Part shown: positions 49,152-59,219 of the stretch, piece after piece
How positions within the stretch are numbered: position 1 is the stretch's first letter
How the letters are laid out: each line of letters begins with the position of its first letter
From: Helicobacter pylori
Lineage (GTDB): Bacteria > Campylobacterota > Campylobacteria > Campylobacterales > Helicobacteraceae
Direction of reading: 5' to 3'
DNA: 64,000 nt
NCBI GenBank assembly: GCA_008032955.1
Contig: CP032046.1
Coordinates: forward strand, 1,426,001-1,490,000
The notes under the pieces: generated by a model
The model's input: only the letters and a program-made list of their open reading frames with translations
What the model was told of the DNA's origin: nothing
Databases searched by the model: none
Position numbers and translations under genes: made by a program

Positions 49152-49198
49152 AGTGATGAGTGATGAGTGATTAGTGATTAGTGATTAGTGATTAGTGC
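49152..49198. repeat. tandem AGTGATK heptamers, six copies
   Basis: Two AGTGATG and four AGTGATT units followed by AGTGC, directly upstream of copy A and downstream of nusB. Copy number of such a tract is expected to vary between strains. Two more units occur near 46809-46824. Confidence 0.9.
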
Positions 49199-49229
49199 AT
49201 TATTTTTTAAATTTAAGCATAAAACGCCC

Positions 49230-49646
49230 TCAATTCAAGGGTTTTTGAGCGAGTTTTTTGCTCAAAGAATCCAAGATAGCGTTTAAAAATTTAGGGGTGT
49301 TAGGCTCAGCGTAGAGTTTGCCAAGCTCTATGCATTCATTGATGATAATAGGGTTTTGTGTGGGCGTGAAGCCAATTTCATACGCTCCTAAGCGTAAAAT
49401 CGCCTTTTCCATGCTCCCTAATCGTTTGAAATCCCAGTCTTTTAAATGCGGTTCAATAAGAGCGTCAATTTCATTGATTTTTTCTAACACGCCATTAAAA
49501 AGGCTTAAAGCGAAAGCGAGCTGGTTGTTTTTAATCTTTTTTTCTTCCAACATGCTAGAAGCGATTTTTTTAATTTCTTCATTACCGCTCTCAAACGCAT
49601 ACAACAATTCAACCACAGCCCCCCTGGCTTGAGTTCGTGTCGCCAT
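49230..49646 (-). CDS. nusB: transcription antitermination factor NusB
   Basis: 138-residue all-helical RNA-binding protein acting with S10 in rRNA antitermination. TRTQARGAVVELLYAFE at the start and ILRLGAYEIGF... IINECIELGKLYAEPNTPKFLNAILDSL at the end match the family. Its start is one base after the ribH stop. Confidence 0.94.
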   Translation of the reverse strand: MATRTQARGAVVELLYAFESGNEEIKKIASSMLEEKKIKNNQLAFALSLFNGVLEKINEIDALIEPHLKDWDFKRLGSMEKAILRLGAYEIGFTPTQNPIIINECIELGKLYAEPNTPKFLNAILDSLSKKLAQKPLN

Positions 49647-49647
49647 T

Positions 49648-50118
49648 TTAACCCTTGAGAGTTTGGCACAAGCTCAACAATTCAATGAGGGTGCTCATCG
49701 CTTCAAAGCCCTTATTGCCGGCTTTACTGCCCGCTCTTTCAATCGCTTGTTCAATATTGTCCGTGGTCAGCACGCCAAAGCTTACCGGCATGCTGTATTT
49801 TAGCATCGTGCTAGCAATGCCCTTAGTCGCTTCCGCGCTCACGTAGTCAAAATGCGGAGTCCCCCCTCTAATAATGGCTCCTAAAACGCACACGCCATCG
49901 TATTTTCCACTCTCTAACAATTTGTCTAAAATCAAAGGCAATTCATAAGCCCCAGGCACTAGCACGAGATCTAAAAGATTCTCATCGCCCCCATGCCTTT
50001 TAAAGCAATCCATCGCCCCTTCTTTTAATCTGTCTGTGATGATATGGTTGAAGCGCGAGGTTAAAATAGCGACTCTTTCATTCCCTTGTAATTGCAATTT
50101 CCCTTCTATGATTTGCAT
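49648..50118 (-). CDS. ribH: lumazine synthase
   Basis: 156-residue enzyme making 6,7-dimethyl-8-ribityllumazine, the substrate of RibE (36415-37035). Signatures: [46 protein letters not shown] and [15 protein letters not shown]. It forms an operon with kdsA (9 bases upstream) and nusB. Confidence 0.96.
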   Translation of the reverse strand: MQIIEGKLQLQGNERVAILTSRFNHIITDRLKEGAMDCFKRHGGDENLLDLVLVPGAYELPLILDKLLESGKYDGVCVLGAIIRGGTPHFDYVSAEATKGIASTMLKYSMPVSFGVLTTDNIEQAIERAGSKAGNKGFEAMSTLIELLSLCQTLKG

Positions 50119-50127
50119 GAAATTCCT

Positions 50128-50958
50128 TTAAAATAAATTTTGGATTTTTAACATGTCGGTTACTAAATATTCTAGCTCATCAGGTTTGAGCATGTTCGCC
50201 CCATCGCTTAGGGCGTTTTTAGGATCAATGTGCGTTTCAGCGAACAACCCATCAATCCCTACCGCAGCCGCAGCTCTGGCTAAAATAGGGGCAAAAGAGC
50301 TGTCCCCTGAACTTTTCCCGTTCGCTCCCCCAGGCATTTGCACGCTATGGGTAGCGTCAAAAATCACAGGGGCAAACTCTTGCATGATTTTTAAAGAACG
50401 CATATCCACCACTAAATTCCCATACCCAAAGCTGCTCCCCCTTTCACACAACCACACGCCATTTTTTAACGCCGTTTCATAAGTGGGGCTTTGAATGCTT
50501 TTATCCCTTGTTTTAAGGGCTTTTAAGACAGAATATTGCATGTCTTTTGGGTTCATGAATTGCCCTTTTTTGATATTGACAATAGCGTTAGTTTGGCTCA
50601 CTTCTACAATCAGATCCGTTTGGCGACACAAAAACGCCGGGATTTGTAAAATATCCGCTACTTTGGCTGCCACGCTTGCTTGATAGCTCTCATGCACATC
50701 GGTTAAAATTTTATAGCCAAATTCCTCTTTGATGGTTTGTAACATTTCTAAGCCTTTTTCCAAACCAGGCCCTCTGTAACTCTCTAAACTCGTGCGGTTC
50801 GCCTTATCAAAACTCGCTTTGAAATAAAAATCCAATCGCTCGTTGTTGGCTAGGGGTTGTAATTTAATAGCGATACTTCTTAGATTTTCTAAACTCTCAA
50901 TGACGCATGGCCCAGCGATTAAAACGGGTTTGGGGGTTTTTGTTTCAGGGGTTTTCAT
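50128..50958 (-). CDS. kdsA: KDO-8-phosphate synthase
   Basis: 276-residue TIM-barrel enzyme condensing arabinose-5-phosphate and PEP. Motifs: [35 protein letters not shown] and DATHSVQ. A metal-binding Cys is present in GPCVIE, as in the metal-dependent class. The start lies 14 bases inside the carbonic anhydrase gene, so the two are coupled. Confidence 0.95.
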   Translation of the reverse strand: MKTPETKTPKPVLIAGPCVIESLENLRSIAIKLQPLANNERLDFYFKASFDKANRTSLESYRGPGLEKGLEMLQTIKEEFGYKILTDVHESYQASVAAKVADILQIPAFLCRQTDLIVEVSQTNAIVNIKKGQFMNPKDMQYSVLKALKTRDKSIQSPTYETALKNGVWLCERGSSFGYGNLVVDMRSLKIMQEFAPVIFDATHSVQMPGGANGKSSGDSSFAPILARAAAAVGIDGLFAETHIDPKNALSDGANMLKPDELEYLVTDMLKIQNLF

Positions 50959-51610
50959 GACTTATCCTTTGTTTAATGGTTTCTTCAATCGGCTCAAAAA
51001 AATGGCTTTCAAAATTATAATTATAAATCCTGCCTGTTTCTATAATGTAGTGCCAACCAAAAATTTTTAATTCGTTATTCATCACTCTTTCTTGAATGAA
51101 ATCATAGCTTAAGAGGTTGTTGAGTTGCAAGCGCACGTTCAAACGCTCTGTAAGCCATGAACGCTTGGCGAAATGGTTGCTGAATTGCGGGTGATCTTTT
51201 AATTCTTCTTTAATAGGCTCTAAAAATTGTATCCAGTTTGCAATGTAAGGGGTTTTAGCTTTGGTGGTTTCATCGTTGATCAAATGAATGCTCCCGCAAG
51301 CCCCACAATCGCTATGCCCGCAAATGATTAAGTTTTGAATGCCCACATGCGCAATAGCGTATTCAATGCTTGCAATAGTAGAAAGGGATTCTTTATAGCT
51401 TGTTTTAGGGGGGATCACATTGCCCATGTTGCGGATCACATACAATTCGCCCGGTTTGGTGCCTGTGATTAGATTAGGCACGACTCGTGAATCCACGCAA
51501 GAAATGAACAAAGTGTGGGGCTTTTGCTTGGTTTTTAAGCTTTCATAAAGCTCTTTAAGCTCTTCGTATTCATTCTCTTGAAACTCTAACGCTCCTAAAA
51601 ACGCTTTCAC
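50945..51610 (-). CDS. icfA: beta-class carbonic anhydrase
   Basis: 221-residue cytoplasmic zinc enzyme hydrating CO2, important for acid adaptation with urease. Zinc ligands are C38 and D40 with R42 in CVDSRV, and H99 and C102 in HSDCGACG. No signal peptide is present, in line with a cytoplasmic location; the periplasmic alpha-class enzyme is encoded elsewhere. First gene of the icfA-kdsA-ribH-nusB unit. Confidence 0.95.
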   Translation of the reverse strand: MKAFLGALEFQENEYEELKELYESLKTKQKPHTLFISCVDSRVVPNLITGTKPGELYVIRNMGNVIPPKTSYKESLSTIASIEYAIAHVGIQNLIICGHSDCGACGSIHLINDETTKAKTPYIANWIQFLEPIKEELKDHPQFSNHFAKRSWLTERLNVRLQLNNLLSYDFIQERVMNNELKIFGWHYIIETGRIYNYNFESHFFEPIEETIKQRISHENP

Positions 51611-51693
51611 TCTTTAACCCTTAAATCTCATTTTCTTAAACTTGGTTTTTTTGAAACGCTTATCATAGCTAAAATTCTTCCATTTCTTTTTGT

Positions 51694-51699
51694 TATAAT
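51694..51699 (+). promoter_or_regulatory. -10 box of pyrF
   Basis: TGTTATAAT, a perfect hexamer, about 30 bases ahead of the pyrF ATG. Confidence 0.6.
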
Positions 51700-51728
51700 G
51701 GCGTTATTTTACACTTTAAAGGGCTTTC

Positions 51729-52412
51729 ATGCAATTGTGTGTCGCATTGGATTTAGAAAAAAAAGAGGACAACCTTTCCTTATTGCAAGAATTGAAGGGC
51801 TTAGATTTATGGGCTAAGGTGGGGCTTAGATCTTTTATAAGAGACGGGGCTGTTTTTTTAGATGAAATCAGAAAGATTGATGAAAATTTTAAGATTTTTT
51901 TGGATTTGAAGCTCTATGATATTCCTTATACTATGGCAAATGCCGCTCTAGAATGCGCGAAATTAGAAATTGACATGCTCACCGTGCATTTAAGCAGCGC
52001 TAAAAGCGCGCTAACCATTTTAATGCAACGCTTAAACGCTCTTAAAAAACGCCCCTTGATCATGGGCGTGAGCGCTTTAACTAGCTTTAGCGAAGAGGAA
52101 TTTTTGAGCGTGTATAACGCCCCTTTAAAAACTCAAGCGATAAAATTGAGCGCTATGGGTAAAGAGAGCGGGATTGATGGGGTGGTGTGTTCGGTGCTTG
52201 AAAGTTTAGCGATCAAAGAGGCTTTAGGTAAGGACTTTTTGACTTTAACCCCTGGCATAAGGCTCAATAAAAGCGATAAAGAGGATCAAGAAAGGGTGGC
52301 GAACGCTAAAGAAGCCAAACAAAATTTAAGCGATTTTATCGTGGTGGGCCGCCCCATTTATCAGGCTAAAGAGCCTAGAGAAGTAGTTTTAGAGCTTTTA
52401 AAGGATTGTTAA
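51729..52412 (+). CDS. pyrF: orotidine 5'-phosphate decarboxylase
   Basis: 227-residue enzyme converting OMP to UMP. The catalytic DxKxxD array is in FLDLKLYDIPYTM, with LTPGIRL and VVGRPIYQA binding phosphate. Promoter and ribosome site are immediately upstream. The stop overlaps or abuts panC. Confidence 0.96.
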   Translation: MQLCVALDLEKKEDNLSLLQELKGLDLWAKVGLRSFIRDGAVFLDEIRKIDENFKIFLDLKLYDIPYTMANAALECAKLEIDMLTVHLSSAKSALTILMQRLNALKKRPLIMGVSALTSFSEEEFLSVYNAPLKTQAIKLSAMGKESGIDGVVCSVLESLAIKEALGKDFLTLTPGIRLNKSDKEDQERVANAKEAKQNLSDFIVVGRPIYQAKEPREVVLELLKDC

Positions 52413-53243
52413 ATGCGAGCGTTAGAAACGATTGCTGCTTTAAGAGAATATCGTAAAAGTTTGGAAGAAAGCGTGGGGTTTGTGCCGACTATGGGGGCTT
52501 TACACAGAGGGCATCAAAGCTTGATAGAAAGGAGTTTGAAAGAAAATTCCCACACGATTGTAAGCGTTTTTGTCAACCCCACGCAATTTGGGGCTAACGA
52601 AGATTTTAGCGCTTACCCGCGCCCTTTAGAAAAGGATTTGGCTTTGTGTGAAACATTAGGCGTTAGTGCGGTGTTTGCACCTAAAATTGGCGAAATGTAT
52701 CCCTATGAAGCAGAGCAACGCCTGAAACTCTACGCCCCTAAATTTTTATCCCGCTCTTTAGAGGGTGCGGTGCGTCATGGGCATTTTGATGGGGTTGTTC
52801 AGGTCGTGTTAAAATTGTTCCATCTTACTAATCCCACTAGAGCGTATTTTGGTAAAAAGGACGCCCAACAGCTTTTAATCATCCAGCATTTAGTCAAAGA
52901 TTTGCTTTTAGACATTGAAATAACGCCATGCGAGATTGCGCGAGATAGCGATCATTTGGCTTTAAGCTCTAGGAATGTGTATTTGAATGCAACAGAAAGA
53001 AAACAAGCCCTAGCCATTCCAAAAGCTCTAGAAAATATCCAGCAGGCCATAGATAGGGGCGAAAAAGCGTGCGAAAAACTGAAAAAACTAGGGCTTGAAA
53101 TTTTAAAAAATTTAGAAGTGGATTATTTGGAATGTTGTAACCACAAACTAGAGCCTTTAAAAACCATAGAGCCAACTAACACGCTCATTTTGGTGGCGGC
53201 TCGTGTGGGTAAAACCAGGCTTTTAGATAATTTGTGGGTGTAG
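52413..53243 (+). CDS. panC: pantothenate synthetase
   Basis: 276-residue ligase joining pantoate and beta-alanine with ATP. The HIGH-like [30 protein letters not shown] and the KMSKS-like LSSRN are present. It directly follows pyrF. A minus-strand tRNA gene begins 14 bases beyond its stop, so the two transcription units converge. Confidence 0.96.
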   Translation: MRALETIAALREYRKSLEESVGFVPTMGALHRGHQSLIERSLKENSHTIVSVFVNPTQFGANEDFSAYPRPLEKDLALCETLGVSAVFAPKIGEMYPYEAEQRLKLYAPKFLSRSLEGAVRHGHFDGVVQVVLKLFHLTNPTRAYFGKKDAQQLLIIQHLVKDLLLDIEITPCEIARDSDHLALSSRNVYLNATERKQALAIPKALENIQQAIDRGEKACEKLKKLGLEILKNLEVDYLECCNHKLEPLKTIEPTNTLILVAARVGKTRLLDNLWV

Positions 53244-53256
53244 TTTGAAATCTTTG

Positions 53257-53332
53257 TGGCGACCCTTGAAAGATTTGAACTTCCGTTTCCACCGTGAAAG
53301 GGTGGTATCCTTGGCCACTAGATGAAAGGGTC
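53257..53332 (-). tRNA. tRNA-Glu(TTC), divergent copy
   Basis: Folds fully, with acceptor GACCCTT/AAGGGTC, T stem GGAAG/CTTTC (one G-T pair), anticodon TTC in CTTTCAC, and encoded CCA. It differs from the second tRNA-Glu at 53636 in acceptor and T stem while sharing the anticodon arm. H. pylori lacks GlnRS and has two GluRS enzymes, so two Glu isoacceptors may matter for discrimination. Confidence 0.9.
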
Positions 53333-53391
53333 ATTTTTAACGATTAACTATTATATGAAAAAGCGTAGGAAATGATTTTAAAAGCGTTTGG

Positions 53392-53469
53392 TGGCGGAGC
53401 GGACGGGACTCGAACCCGCGACCCCCTGCGTGACAGGCAGATATTCTAACCAGCTGAACTACCGCTCCC
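53392..53469 (-). tRNA. tRNA-Asp(GTC)
   Basis: Acceptor GGGAGCG pairs with CGCTCC-type 3' end, anticodon loop CTGTCAC gives GTC, T loop TTCGAGT, encoded CCA. Confidence 0.95.
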
Positions 53470-53517
53470 TATCAAAACCCCATAGCCTAAAAACGCATGC
53501 TTGAAGCTAAGTCAAAA

Positions 53518-53593
53518 TGGTGGTCGCTATAAGACTCGAACTTATGACATCTACCTTGTAAGGGTAGCGCTCTACCAACTGAGCTAAGCGACC
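53518..53593 (-). tRNA. tRNA-Val(TAC)
   Basis: Acceptor GGTCGCT with AGCGACC, anticodon loop CTTACAA gives TAC, T loop TTCGAGT, encoded CCA. Confidence 0.95.
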
Positions 53594-53635
53594 ACAATAT
53601 TGAGATAAAATCCAACTAAATCTATACTAAAAGAG

Positions 53636-53710
53636 TGGTGACTCCTAGGGGATTTGAACCCCTGTAACCACCGTGAAAGGGTGGTATCCTAACCACTAGA
53701 TGAAGGAGCC
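53636..53710 (-). tRNA. tRNA-Glu(TTC)
   Basis: Acceptor GGCTCCT pairs with AGGAGTC (one G-T), anticodon loop CTTTCAC gives TTC, T arm GGGG-TTCAAAT-CCCC, encoded CCA. Confidence 0.95.
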
Positions 53711-53722
53711 ACTACGCTCAAA

Positions 53723-53798
<76 letters not shown>

Positions 53799-54497
53799 TC
53801 ACAAAAAGATAATGATACAATTTTTTTTAACGCTTGTCAAGAATAATTGAAAAATATTGCGGTTTTCAAAGAAATGACACGCTCTTAAAACGGCATAACA
53901 GCTTTTTGCTTAAATAAAAAATTGGTTGCGCTTTAATGCCATAAGGATCACAATAGACGCCATGCGTTTTAATGTTGGTTAGTGTTAGTTTTGGGGTTTT
54001 AAAAAAGCTTTATCAAGATCTAACAAATCTTATTAGGATTTAATGCTTTTTTTGTTTAAAAAATTTCATTTTTAAAAAATGGGGTTTTGTTTTATTGTTT
54101 TAGATCTTATTTTATAATAAAACTCATTTTATTGAGTTTTGTTTTATTTTCTTGAGAATATAGGAAGTATTTTGGAATAACTATCCCCCTTTTACCCCAC
54201 TAAACCCCCTAAAGAAGTGCTTTTTTAAGAGATTACCGCTTAATTAACGCCAAGTTTCCCACTAACTAATCACTAAAAACGCTAAAAAGGATTTCTCATC
54301 AAACCCCCCAAAAAAGGGAGTTCAAACAAAGGGAGTTCAAAAAAAATAATTTAAAAAACCCCCAAAAAAAAGAGAGTTTAAAAGAAAGACTTTAAAAAAG
54401 AAAGACTTTAAAAAAGAAAGACTTTAAAAAAGAAACCCCCAAACAAAGGCTTCAAAAGAAACCCCTTAAAAAAGGGAGTTTCACAAAGAGCCAAACA
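53799..54497. other. 700-base non-coding stretch between tRNA-Lys and hopZ
   Basis: No supported gene. The promoter of the tRNA cluster must lie in the left part. A start-less open frame of about 45 codons is seen on the minus strand near 53870-54010. The right part (54290-54490) is a run of short A-rich repeats mixing GGGAGTT, AAACCCCC and GAAAGACTTT. Confidence 0.5.
54384..54431. repeat. three perfect 16-bp tandem repeats
   Basis: Unit GAAAGACTTTAAAAAA at 54384, 54400 and 54416, followed by GAAACCCCC. It lies about 65 bases beyond the hopZ stop codon. Confidence 0.9.
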
Positions 54498-56596
54498 TTA
54501 GTAAGCAAACACGTAATTCAAATACACGCTATAAAGCCTGCGGTATTGGAGTTGAGTGCCTAGTAAAGAATAGTAATTGGTGTTGATCGTGGGGATCTTC
54601 ACGCCCAATTCCACGCCATGCTGAGCCGCATGATCGCTCGCTTTCTTTTTGTTTTTAGCCAGGTTCATCCTCAAGCCCAAGTTGAATAAGAATTGGAAAT
54701 TCGCCACATTCATTTTAGCGCTATAGAAATTATTGAATGTCGCTAAATTCACGTATTGGGAATTGAGCCACGAAGTGCCGGCTAACGCAATCCCTCCAAA
54801 CACCCCAAAAGAAATCTTGCTGTTTTTGGTGGCTTTATCATTGATGAAGTTATAAAGGACATCTGTCCCTACCCCATAAGTGAACACATCAGAAGCTGAA
54901 TTGAAAAAGCTGGATTTGATATAGGCATGGTTGTAATCAAAAAAGCCGTAATACCTTAATCCCCACCTTCTCTTTTCACCAAAAAATTGTTTATACCCTA
55001 TTTGTACACCGATCCCATTCATGGCACCATTGTTGGTTTGAGAGCTGATTAATCCAACGCGTCTGAAAGGGTTATGCCCTAATTCTTGCGTGGCGCTTAA
55101 TAATTGCGAATAAGCGCTTTGGTTGACTTGATAAACGGTCTTTAAGCCCCCGGGGTTATTAGGGTTAGTGGATTGGCTTATCAAATTTTTAAGGAATGGG
55201 GAATTGGGCGTGTTTGAAGCGGTCGTGGTGATGCTGTTATAAGTGTTGTTTAAATTACTGAGACTGCCTCTAAAATCAAGTATCGTGCGCGCCAATAACT
55301 CAGATTGCTTGATTTGCTCGGCTTGAGTGCCAAAATGCGCAAGGCTGTTATTTAAAGCCGTTATGGTCTCTTCCACATACGCGCAACCCGCTCCCCAAGT
55401 GTTGTTAGTAACCCCTTCATTAGGCAATGTCCCACCCCCATTGCGGCAAGCTGCCAAGTAGTTTGTAACGAAATGACTAGGGATAGTGCTGAGATTGGTT
55501 TTGACTTGATCGGCTAGTTCAAGCATCTTGGCTTGCGCTTGCGCGTGATTGAGCATGTTTTGAGCGAAAGCCCTATCAGCAGAGGTGTAAGGATTGAAAT
55601 CTTGCGGCGCGTTTTGATTGCTTTGCTGGTTAAGGCTTTGAGCTTGCGCGACGATTTCTTGGGCGTTTTTGATCATGTTAGTAACGGCGCTAAATTCAGT
55701 GGCAAAGATTTGGCACGCATTCCCGCTTGTATTGATGTTCCATGGGCTACCATTACCCGGAGCGTTTTCATCATGCGTGGATCGCACCAAAGGGCATTGG
55801 GTGTTAAGGACATTCATGATCGTGCTGGCTTGTTCTAAAAGGTTTTGAGCGGTATTGGTGAAGGTAAAGCTTTGCGTTTCTTTGTTGTTGCTACCAGTGC
55901 TAGTTACACCATTATTATTGCCATTTTGTTGGCAGAATTGATCCACACCCCCATTAATATTAGCAGTTTGTTTGCATTCGTAGGTGTAGGTTACGGTCAC
56001 TTCTGTGCCTTTCCCGTCCAAGACAGGAAACCCACTCCCACTCTTTAAAGCCTGTTGGATAGCTTGATAGGCTTTATTGAGTTTTTCAAATTCTCGGATA
56101 GACATGGATTTACCAGGACCAGTCGCTTCATACCGGTTGCAAGTGATGCTCGTTGTCTGGCTTCCTGGTTGGTTATTGAAAATAACGCTACCAGGCCCAC
56201 TCCCTGTGCCATTCCCATTCCCGCACATTATCGCATAGCCTATCACGTTCCACAAGCCCACCGCCGCATTGAGCGCTAAAGAGACGGCTTGATACGCCGG
56301 GGAATTGTCTTTTTCGCCAGTCAACCCTTGCGTGTTCGCTTTTAAATTATCGATCGCAGCATTGATTTCTGAAGGGCTGCTCGCGTTCGTTACCGCCTGA
56401 TTGAGATTGTTAAAATTGTTTAAAAGATTGCTCAAATTTTCATAAGTGTCTGAAAGTCTTTTCAATTCGCCGGTGTTTTTCACCATTTGAGCGGCTTCGC
56501 CAATTTGATAGCCGGCGCTTATAAAAAAGCCGTTGTCTTCAGCGTTTAAAAGCGATGAAGCGAGAGAGAGAGAGAGAGTAAAAGGGTTTTTTTCAT
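54498..56596 (-). CDS. hopZ: outer-membrane protein HopZ, phase OFF by CT-repeat length
   Basis: Hop-family outer-membrane protein, an adhesin candidate. ATG 56596 starts the signal peptide MKKTLLLSLSLS, which runs through the CT repeat and then hits a stop in the wrong frame. The mature part, ending in the aromatic YLNYVFAY of Hop beta-barrels, is open from 56486 in another frame, with ASSLLNAEDNGFFISAGYQIGEAAQM as the expected junction. A tract of 17 bases leaves it two bases out of frame; 15 or 21 would restore about 698 residues. The extracellular part (about residues 60-480) is Asn/Gln/Ser/Thr-rich with paired Cys. HopZ is inferred from the CT-repeat signal, the groEL neighbour and length. 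Confidence 0.85.
56562..56578. repeat. CT dinucleotide repeat in the hopZ signal sequence
   Basis: Eight CT units plus one C on the minus strand, within the coding region. Slippage would switch hopZ on or off, a known mechanism for this gene. Confidence 0.92.
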
Positions 56597-56679
56597 AAAT
56601 ATCCTTTGAAATTAAATTGAGTGATTGGAATTTTATACATTAAGTAAGAATGTATTAAAAGCATTGTAGCATGAAATCG

Positions 56680-56691
56680 TTTTTTTTTTTT
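56680..56691. repeat. 12-base homopolymer upstream of the hopZ promoter
   Basis: Twelve T on the plus strand (A on the coding strand), 84-95 bases ahead of the hopZ ATG and upstream of the TATAAA -10 at about 56634. Tract length may tune promoter strength, as described for other H. pylori outer-membrane protein genes. Confidence 0.75.
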
Positions 56692-56849
56692 GTCATTTGG
56701 AGAAAATTTTAGAATCTTGCATTTTTTGCGCGTTTGTTTGGGTGGTATTGGAAAGAGTTTTTAGATTTTGTTTTAATGGAGCGCTAACGATAAAAGCTTA
56801 ACAGAGATTTTTTGTTGCGCGTTTTTCAAAGCGAGCGGTTTTGTGAGAT

Positions 56850-56886
56850 AAAAAGCCCCCCAAAAAAGGGATTTTAGAAGGGGGGG
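56850..56886 (-). terminator. probable terminator of groESL
   Basis: Runs of C (56856-56861) and G (56880-56886) can form a six-pair stem, followed on the minus strand by CTTTTTAT. It lies about 40 bases after the groEL stop. Confidence 0.55.
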
Positions 56887-56922
56887 ATTTTAAAAGCAGA
56901 TCATACTAAAAAGCAAGGGGGC

Positions 56923-58572
<1,650 letters not shown>

Positions 58573-58587
58573 TTAATAATAATGTTT

Positions 58588-58944
58588 TTAGTGTTTTTTG
58601 TGATCATGACAGCAAGATTCATGCTCTTTAGCATGTTGATGGTCATGACTATTTGTATGACAACAAGAGCCTGAACTCACAATGCCTAGAATGTCTTCTA
58701 GTTCTAACACCATGTATTCAGTGCCGTCTAAAACGATTTCTGCGCCTTTGTATTTGCCAAAAGCGATCACATCGCCTTCTTTAACGCATTTGCAACCCTC
58801 GCTGATTTTATGGCTAACCGCTTTGACTACGCCCATTAAAGGCTTTTCTTTAGCGTTATCAGGGATGATGATGCCTGAACTGGTTTTGTTCTCTTCTTCA
58901 AGTCTTTCTACTAAGACCCTTTCTCCTAATGGTTGAAACTTCAT
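58588..58944 (-). CDS. groES: 10-kDa co-chaperonin GroES with nickel-binding tail
   Basis: 118-residue HspA. Residues 1-90 are a normal GroES ([16 protein letters not shown]; mobile loop [14 protein letters not shown]). Residues about 92-118 are an extra tail with eight His and four Cys (CCH, HDHQH and CCHDHKKH groups). In H. pylori this tail binds nickel and supplies urease/hydrogenase maturation. An AGGAGAA site precedes the ATG. Confidence 0.97.
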   Translation of the reverse strand: MKFQPLGERVLVERLEEENKTSSGIIIPDNAKEKPLMGVVKAVSHKISEGCKCVKEGDVIAFGKYKGAEIVLDGTEYMVLELEDILGIVSSGSCCHTNSHDHQHAKEHESCCHDHKKH

Positions 58945-58985
58945 TTCAGTTCTCCTAAGTTTTGATAAATAAAATAGAAATTTAG

Positions 58986-59004
58986 CGCTTAGTATTCTTA
59001 AGCG
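58986..59004 (-). promoter_or_regulatory. CIRCE-like inverted repeat, candidate HrcA operator of groESL
   Basis: CGCTTA and TAAGCG arms with a 7-base spacer, in the wider context TTAGCGCTTA..TTAAGCGACATAA. It overlaps the predicted transcription start. The arms resemble the CIRCE half-site TTAGCACTC only partly. groESL in H. pylori is repressed by HrcA with HspR. Confidence 0.6.
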
Positions 59005-59009
59005 ACATA

Positions 59010-59038
59010 ACTATAGCGCATTTTTAGGGATAAGTCAA
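59010..59038 (-). promoter_or_regulatory. strong housekeeping promoter of groESL
   Basis: On the minus strand TTGACT (59033-59038) and TATAGT (59010-59015) are separated by exactly 17 bases, an unusually good -35/-10 pair for H. pylori. Confidence 0.8.
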
Positions 59039-59164
59039 GCCATAAAAACAAAGCTAATAATATAACTATAAGGATTATTAAGTCTATTTGTATAAAGTTT
59101 CATTAGTTTAAAAATATAAGGATTAGAAAAGGGGGCGTTATCAATAAAGATTTTATTTATTGAG

Positions 59165-59170
59165 TATAAT
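59165..59170 (+). promoter_or_regulatory. -10 box of dnaG
   Basis: GAGTATAAT about 50 bases before the dnaG ATG, in the divergent region with groES. Confidence 0.55.
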
Positions 59171-59219
59171 TCATTCAAGCGAGTTACAACAAGAAAGCAC
59201 GATGAAGAAAGCATGAAAA

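Noticed and set aside
53870..54010. Open minus-strand frame of about 45 codons containing HGVYCDPYGIK near the tRNA cluster
   Set aside because: No ATG, GTG or TTG start within the open stretch and no ribosome site; treated as chance or a remnant.
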